A DNA stretch of 64,000 nucleotides, from positions 1,993,614 to 2,057,613 of the forward strand of contig NC_089181.1 of the NCBI RefSeq assembly GCF_947507565.1, in the 5' to 3' direction. The translations under genes and the position numbers were made by a program. Below the pieces are notes generated by a model. It worked only from the letters and a program-made list of their open reading frames with translations. It had not been told where the DNA came from and ran no database searches. The stretch comes from Oscarella lobularis (Eukaryota > Porifera > Homoscleromorpha > Homosclerophorida > Oscarellidae). Positions 53,908-64,000 of the stretch are shown one piece after another. The stretch's first letter is position 1. Every line of letters begins with the position of its first letter.

Positions 53908-55461
53908 ATGTCACCTTTCAAGTTTCTCTTGGGTATCGTGGTCGTAGCGCGTAAGATCGTTGCCGTTGCTCCTTACGTCCAGTCTGAAACTGCGCCCGCT
54001 TTACAGACGTCGCCAAAGCAGAGGGCGACGATTCAGGCTGCGCGTGCCTGAAGAGAGATCGAACCAACTGCTTAGCGTGCCAAGAAAACTGCAAACCAGA
54101 AGAGGGATACTGCAAAAAAGATTGCTCTCGAGGATACGCGGCGATTGCGAGGGAATGCACCTGTAGGAAAGGAGGGGCGTGGCGAAGTCGCGCACGTAAA
54201 TTGAGCTTCCCTTATATGCAGTGGGCTATCTCGACCTGAGTCGTCTTAATACGTCCGCAAGTAACGTCAATATACAATATCGAAATTCACAGTTGACTTT
54301 GACCGTACGTTCACATGGATTTAAAAATTAAATTAATTTGTTACTGTTCTCTTGCAGCTGATCGGAATTTCTTCAGCGCCGGGTCCTTTTGAAAACTCTA
54401 GAGCAATTCGCTTTAAGAGAGGCGGCGTCATTGACGTTATGAATCTCAATACCAACAATGGGGTCAGTGTTTTCCCAGAAGTGACACTGCAACAGACAAG
54501 GATCTTATTTTAGATTTTGTCCGGAGGTTCTTGGATTATGGATACTTGGGTAAAACGGCAAGAGAACGTTACAACCGGCGAAAGTCTCGTCCTGTGGGAA
54601 TTTGGGACTGATGCTCTTTCTGTTTTCGGTGAGAGGGAGAATTTTTACGAGGAGAGTCGTGGTGTGAAAGCTAGAAATTCGTTTAGGAGCCGTTCTTCTC
54701 TACTGTCAAAACCAGACGTTGTCTACGTATACTTTGTCTGTGGATTGCACAATTTCTCTTTGTACCTTGGTTGGTGCTTAACAAGCTAATTACCTTGTGC
54801 GTGCGTATTCTCTTTATTTTCAGGAGGATCTATCGTCAAATGGCTTCTATCTATCAACGAATTGGACTCGCGTTACAAGCGTGTGGATTCAAAGTCCTTC
54901 TGTTCATTCCCTCCTGTTATTTATTAATGGCGAGCAAGTGCAAAAGGTGGAGTTTCCGTCAGCGATTGCGTTCCCTGAAGTGACTCATTTTGGAACGAGT
55001 CGAAGCAAAAATGAAACGTATAGAATTATGACGGAATCGGAATCGGTAAGAAATATGGCTCAACTAAGAATATTCAATGGCGGACAGGGAGACGAAGCCT
55101 TTCAATTGTTTCAATCAAATCGTCTTTTTGGTATAATAATTATCTCTGGAATCTAACACGGAAGTAGTAGATGACGTTCGTAGATTGCTACGACATAACG
55201 TCCAATTTACTTTGTTCAAGATGCTTACCTGGATACTATCTCATTGACGGCATATGCAATGTGAGCTGCCCGGCTCATTATGTCATTGACAGCGCAGCGA
55301 TGACCTGTCATTTTCCCGTCACACCAACTTCTTCAGCTGCGTCCTTAGGCCAAGCAATAGGTATTGTGTGTAGAGTCAGAGATCATGTGTACTGATTACA
55401 CCTGTTTTTCCTAGATCTTGTCATTGGCATTGCATCTCTCTGTTTTATGTTTCTTATCTAG
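53908..55461 (+). CDS. Kinase-less duplicate of the adjacent receptor tyrosine kinase (receptor B)
   Basis: Near-copy of the ectodomain part of the RTK at 55716. ATG at 53908 (MSPFKFLLGIVVVAR), cysteine-rich exon with CLACQENCKPEEGYCKKDCS, then [44 protein letters not shown] and [20 protein letters not shown]. It continues through [40 protein letters not shown], and the second cysteine-rich exon [19 protein letters not shown]. The exon that encodes the membrane helix in the neighbour here reads DLVIGIASLCFMFLI and stops (TAG at 55459-55461). All exons stay open. The product would be secreted or barely membrane-anchored, with no cytoplasmic kinase: a plausible decoy or soluble receptor, or a gene on its way to decay. 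Confidence 0.75.
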
Positions 55462-55715
55462 TGGCTGTCTTGGACTTTGCCTTTGATAATCTACTTATTC
55501 CGCGCGCTCTTGAAGCGAGAGGCTGTGATTGGTCTATTTGTCTGTCTTTATGATGTTGCAGCGTGTTTTTACACTACACCGTTTTATGAAGTGCTTGGAT
55601 TTTTCTACCGTGATTTATAACCTTTCTTTCTGTTCTAATCAAATGACATGGTTCGAGAACAGTACAGTAGTATATACGGGCTGTAGCGCCTTACTTGTGT
55701 ACGGGAAACCATAAA

Positions 55716-58700
55716 ATGTCACGCTTCAAGTTGCTTTCAGCGTTCTTGGGCGTCGTGATAGCAGCGCGTAAGCTTGTTGCTTCTCTCTCTACACTTGTTC
55801 CGCGAAAAGATGACTGCTTCGACAGACGTCGCGAAGGCGAACGACGACGATGCGGGCTGCGCGTGCCAGAACAGAGTCAGAGGTGACTCCGGCTGCCTGG
55901 TCTGTCAAGAAAACTGCAAACTAGAAGAGGGATACTGCAAAAAGAATTGCTCTCGAGGATACGCGGCGATTGCGAGGGAATGCACTTGTACGAGGGGCGT
56001 GGCGACGTTTGTGCCGTAATATTTCTTTCTTTATATGCAGTGGGCTATCTCGATCTGAGTCATCTTAATGCGTCCGCAAGTGAAGTCAACATACAATATC
56101 GAAATTCACATTTGGCTTTGACCGTACGTTTCCATGGAATAATTATTAGTTTAATTAAATATGTTATTCTTCTGTTGCAGCTGATCGGAATTTCTTCGGC
56201 ACCCGGTCCTCTTGAAAACTCTAGTGGAATTCGCTTCGAGAGAGGCGGCATAATTGACGTTATGAATCTCAATACCAATAATGGGGTCAGTGTTTGTTCC
56301 CCAGAAGTGACGCTGTGACAGACAAGGATCTTATTTTAGATTCTGTCCGGAGGTTCTTGGATTGTGGATACTTGGGTAAAACGGCAAGAGAACGTCACCA
56401 CCGGCGAAAGTCTCGTCCTGTGGGAATTTGGGACTAATGCTCTTTCTGTTTTTGGTGAGAGGGAGAATTTTTACGAGGAAAGTCGTGTAAAACCTAGAAA
56501 TTCGTTTAGGAGCCGTTCTTCTCTACTGTCAAAACCAGACGTTGTCTACGTATACTTTGTCTGTGGATTGCACAATTTCTCTTTGTACCTTGGTTGGTGC
56601 TTATCAAGCTAATTACCTTGCGCGCGCGTATTCTCTTTATTTTCAGGAGGATCTATCGTCAAATGGCTTCTATCTCCCGACGAATTGGACTCGCGTTACG
56701 GGCGTGTGGATTCAAAGTCCTTCTGTTCATTCCCTTCTGTTATTTATTAACGGCAAGCAAGTACAAAGCGTGGAGTTTCCGTCAGCGATTGCGTTCCCTG
56801 AAGTGACTCATTTTGGAACGAGTCGAAGTAGAAATGAAACGTATAGAATTATGACGGAATCGGAATCGGTAAGAAATGTGGCTCAACTAAGAATATTCAA
56901 TGGCGGGCAGGGAGACGAGGCCTTTCAATTGTTTCAATCAAATCGTCTTTTTGGTATAATAATTGTCTCTGGAATCTAACACGGAAGTAGTAAAATGACA
57001 TTTGTAGATTGCTACGACATAACGTCCAACTTACTTTGTTCAAGATGCTTACCTGGATACTATCTCGTTGACGGCATATGCAACGTCAGCTGCCCATTTC
57101 CTTATCTTGTTGACAACGCCACAATGACCTGTCATTCTCCCGTCACGCCATCTTCAATTGCGCCCTTAGACGAAACAGGAGGTGCTATGCTTGGTTAGAA
57201 AAGCTGGAAACTATGTTGACTGACGCAAGCGATTCTTTCTTAGATCTTGCCGTCGTGATTGCGCCCGTGATATCTGTCTGCTTACTGCTTCTTATAGCTA
57301 TCTTGGTTTTTGTCTTCTATCGGCGGCGACACTCTCGTTCTGACGGTTTTGACGCAGGTACATTGCGCGAATAGCTCGAGATAAATACACGTGCGACGCG
57401 TTTGTTCCTTTAGACGCTACTACTAGTAGGTCTTCGCCTTATGAAGTCCCTGTTGAGCTGTTAGCTCGGCGTCCTAGCAGAGACTGTGCAAACAGCTTTC
57501 CCAACGCGGCTTTCAACAAGGTTGAAATCTCGGATCACGACTATTGCGCCGTCGAAGAGGATGATGATGACGATAAGGACAGTAGTTACGTTAAGATTGA
57601 TGATGACGACGGTGAAAGGGATCATAAGTGGAACAGAAAAAAGTTCATGTCCGCAAAAGGAAAAGTGTACAAGGAAATTGACGCAGATTTTTATAAGGAT
57701 TTGGACAAAAGAACTTCTATGGGATTTTGGAATCCAGCTAAGACGGTGGAAGAGTTATTTGAGCAAATCGAAGGGAAGCAAATACCGAAATTAGAGAGAA
57801 AGACGATCGAGCTCAACAAAGTTCTCGGCTCAGGGTAATTGCCACCAAAGTCTTTTCTGGAATGATTTCATATAATTCCATACAGAGAGTTTGGCACTGT
57901 TGAAAGCGGTCAATGGAATCCGGTGAGTCAGGGACCACACCAGTCTCTGCACTTTTTAAATGAATTTTTTAGCGGAGAAACTGGAATGTTGGCGTAGCGG
58001 TGAAGACTCTCAAGTCTGAATCAGAAAGAGACCGAGTCAAGTTTCTAAAAGAGGCAGCCATCATGAGCCAATTTAATCACCGAAACGTTGTCAGTCTATA
58101 TGGTGTTGTAACTGAAGGAGACCCGGTAGAAACTCCTTAAATCCAGCCCTCTTTTGATCGTCTCTCTCGTAGATGATGATTGTCCTGGAACTGATGGAAA
58201 ACGGCGACCTGAAAGATTACCTAAAGAAACTTAGCGCAGAGTACGATCTCACGTCGTATGCAAAGTTTGTGCGCGAACGCGTTCTGTACTTGTTAGAAAC
58301 CGCGAAGCGTTTCCTGACGTGTCTCCTGTGGAGAAAGTTAGTTCGAGACTGATTACCATATCCAGGGAGATAGCACTGGGAATGGAATACTTGGCGTCCA
58401 AGTCGTTCGTTCACCGAGTAAAGAAACAACTTTTGTTTGTTCTTTTTGATCGTTTTTCTCGCGCAGGATCTTGCGGCCAGAAACGTTTTCCTCGACTACG
58501 AATTCACGTGCAAAGTAAGATCGATTTCAACTATTGCGTTTCATACCAAAGATTTAGATCGGAGACTTTGGTTTGGCTCGAGATTTGGACGACGATTACT
58601 ACGTCGTGTCGGGCGGAAAGATTCCCGTCAAGTGGACGGCGCCAGAAGTGAGGAAGAACCGACCTCGTTGCTACTCGAGCTATTGGCTCCTTTTTTGCAG

Positions 58701-59176
58701 GCGTTGTCTCGTCGCAAGTATACGACGTCGAGCGACGTCTGGAGTTACGGTATCGTTTTGTATGAAATATGGACGCTTGGCGAGTCACCCTACCAGGGAA
58801 TGAAAAATACTGAGGTGTTTTACACTTTGTGATTCGTCCTGTAGAAAAGGAAGAACCGTGATTGCGTCTAGGTCGTTTCACAGATCGAGCGAGGCTATAG
58901 AATGGATCGGCCTGCGGAGTGTTCCGAAGCTGTTTACGCGCTGATGATGGACTGTTGGTGGGGAAAGAGATCAATTGAATTAACTAGCACTTTTCTCATA
59001 CTGTGACTAGGAATGAAGATCATCATTCAAGGCCGTCGTTTCGAGACATAATTGATAGAATTTCACTTCTTTCAGAAACGTCTTTATCGGCCATTTGCGA
59101 GAAACCCGAAGAAGAAGAAGAAAAAGAAGGAGAAGATAAGCTTTCAGAGACTGAAGTCGTCGGAGAAATTGTTTAG
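55716..59176 (+). CDS. Receptor tyrosine kinase (receptor C)
   Basis: Type I receptor. ATG at 55716 ([17 protein letters not shown]). The ectodomain matches receptor B: cysteine-rich exon ([20 protein letters not shown]), a beta-rich lectin-like region ([20 protein letters not shown]), and a second cysteine-rich exon ([16 protein letters not shown]). The membrane helix ([18 protein letters not shown]) is followed by RRRHSR. The juxtamembrane region is acidic with YCAVEED and YVKIDD. The kinase: [108 protein letters not shown] and RPSFRDI. All catalytic residues (K, HRDLAARN, DFG) are present. The tail is glutamate- and lysine-rich, TAG at 59176. The kinase exons are very short, with several introns. 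The ligand is unknown. Confidence 0.9.
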
Positions 59177-59347
59177 GCAGCTCAAAAAGTTTTCAAAAAA
59201 AGTGTACACTAGTTTCTTTTGCTGCAGTTTTATGTCATTGCGCTCCTTCTATTTTCAAGTTCTGTAAAAGAAATTTTCGCTAATGGCGGGCTCAGGATTG
59301 CCGCCTTTTATGACCACGTGAGCTGGACATTCTAAAATCCTCCCCCG

Positions 59348-63154
<3,807 letters not shown>

Positions 63155-63321
63155 CGGCAACTGAAAGGCGAGTAGTGATATTGAGCTACTCACTACTTTA
63201 CTTCAATATGCTTCGGGTTTAGCACGGATTGACCATAAAATAGTCTTGTGATTTTTTTCGCGAAGCCAAAATAGATTTTTAAAAATAATTTTGGAGCGTC
63301 GCTCACGTGATCGTGCTAGTC

Positions 63322-64000
63322 ATGAAGGGTGGCGGCGGTCTACTCATTATCGCTACGATTTTTGCCGTTCTTGGACGAATCGTTGCGTCAAGCTGTTCTG
63401 GTGCGAACGCAATGTATTTGTATGTTGTTGTGGCCGTTTAGTATCGCTTTGTTAAGGAAACAACGGCAACTGTACTTGTCTTGACGATCCTTGCACTAAG
63501 TGCAATGACGGATGCAAGCTTCAGGACGATTGTTGTGTTCTCCAGTGTGGTAAAGGCTACGCTCAGCTGGACATTCAACCACTTTGCATTGGTAAAGGGC
63601 TTAGTTCGATCCTACGTTTTGATGAAAACTCTATAAGATTATACGCAGCTTTCTTGGACACTAGTTCGTTCAAACCAACGACAACCACGAAACAGACATT
63701 TTATTTCGGCGACGACACGGTTTCACTTCAGGTACAGCATAATGTGCGCTTGTGTATATTGTGTGTTACGTGAAGCGATTTTGCCAGCGGATAAATAACG
63801 TTAAGCGCACGAATGGACCAACAAGCGCAAGCGATGGCATTAAGCTAGGCGGAAATAAGTATATCGCCTTTTCCTTTTCGAATGCTCCTAGTGTAATTTT
63901 TACACTTGTTCCGCACGTTTTATATACAGTTCTTGTTTCTTAGCTCTCAAATTGGATGATAGACGTCTGGTTTCAGTTTCCGACTGACAGTAATACAAAC
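63322..64000 (+). CDS. Receptor paralogue (receptor E), 5' part, cut by right edge
   Basis: Another member of the cluster, truncated by the window. ATG at 63322 with signal peptide MKGGGGLLIIATIFAVLGRI. The second exon is cysteine-rich (NCTCLDDPCTKCNDGCKLQD, CCVLQCGKGYAQLD). The next exons begin the beta-rich region (AFLDTSSFKPTTTTKQTFYF; LSNWMIDVWFQFPTDS), aligning with the GWMIDIEFLFP segment of receptor D. Whether it has a kinase cannot be seen. It starts 167 bp after the end of receptor D, in the same direction. Confidence 0.75.

Overview
This window looks like a stretch of a compact animal nuclear genome. Genes are broken by many short GT-AG introns (often 50-120 bp), intergenic gaps are mostly 100-300 bp, and the set includes animal or typically animal families: SRF, Smaug/SAMD4, Fos/ATF3-type bZIPs, BAF, a synaptogyrin-like MARVEL protein, receptor tyrosine kinases and SRCR receptors. 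The protein families plus the compactness suggest an early-branching animal, most likely a sponge (a homoscleromorph such as Oscarella would fit). This is inference; no rRNA or mitochondrial marker is present.

Layout. (1) 0-4.2 kb, minus: a TIR-like/NB-ARC/TPR immune-type STAND NTPase, cut by the left edge. (2) 5.8-17 kb: UBXN1 (minus), a TAF6/TAF6L protein, an EF-hand coiled-coil protein, two tandem bZIP genes with CRE/AP-1 sites around them, and an unrecognised disordered protein. (3) 17.2-32.1 kb: a strictly alternating housekeeping block: SRF(+), QPCTL(-), Smaug(+), CGRRF1-like(-), FANCL(+), VRK1(-), BRMS1L(+), BANF1(-), synaptogyrin-like(+). Each gene is head-to-head with one neighbour and tail-to-tail with the other. 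(4) 32.1-45.8 kb: a tandemly duplicated region. Each of two units carries a death-fold/IRE1-like kinase/KEN ribonuclease gene, an internally deleted arylsulfatase relic and an intact arylsulfatase. A third, more diverged arylsulfatase follows. (5) 45.8-49.8 kb: gene-poor, with a palindromic repeat family, a 110-114 bp minisatellite and unexplained sequence. (6) 49.8-64 kb: a cluster of paralogous cysteine-rich cell-surface receptors, two with complete tyrosine kinase domains, two without, one cut by the right edge, plus one SRCR receptor.

The most unusual content is the pair of genes joining death-fold domains (DED in one, CARD plus death domain in the other) to an IRE1/RNase L-type kinase and a KEN endoribonuclease that keeps its R-N-K-x-x-H signature. 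I read these as cytosolic, death-fold-triggered RNA-cleaving immune or stress effectors, analogous to vertebrate RNase L but with different sensors. The TIR-like STAND NTPase in the same window and the receptor cluster with shared NPxY tails add to a signalling and immunity theme. The VRK1 gene lies about 2 kb from BANF1, which encodes its classical substrate.

Gene models were built by eye from splice signals, reading phase and remembered family sequences. Internal exon borders are approximate, and residue positions are rough.
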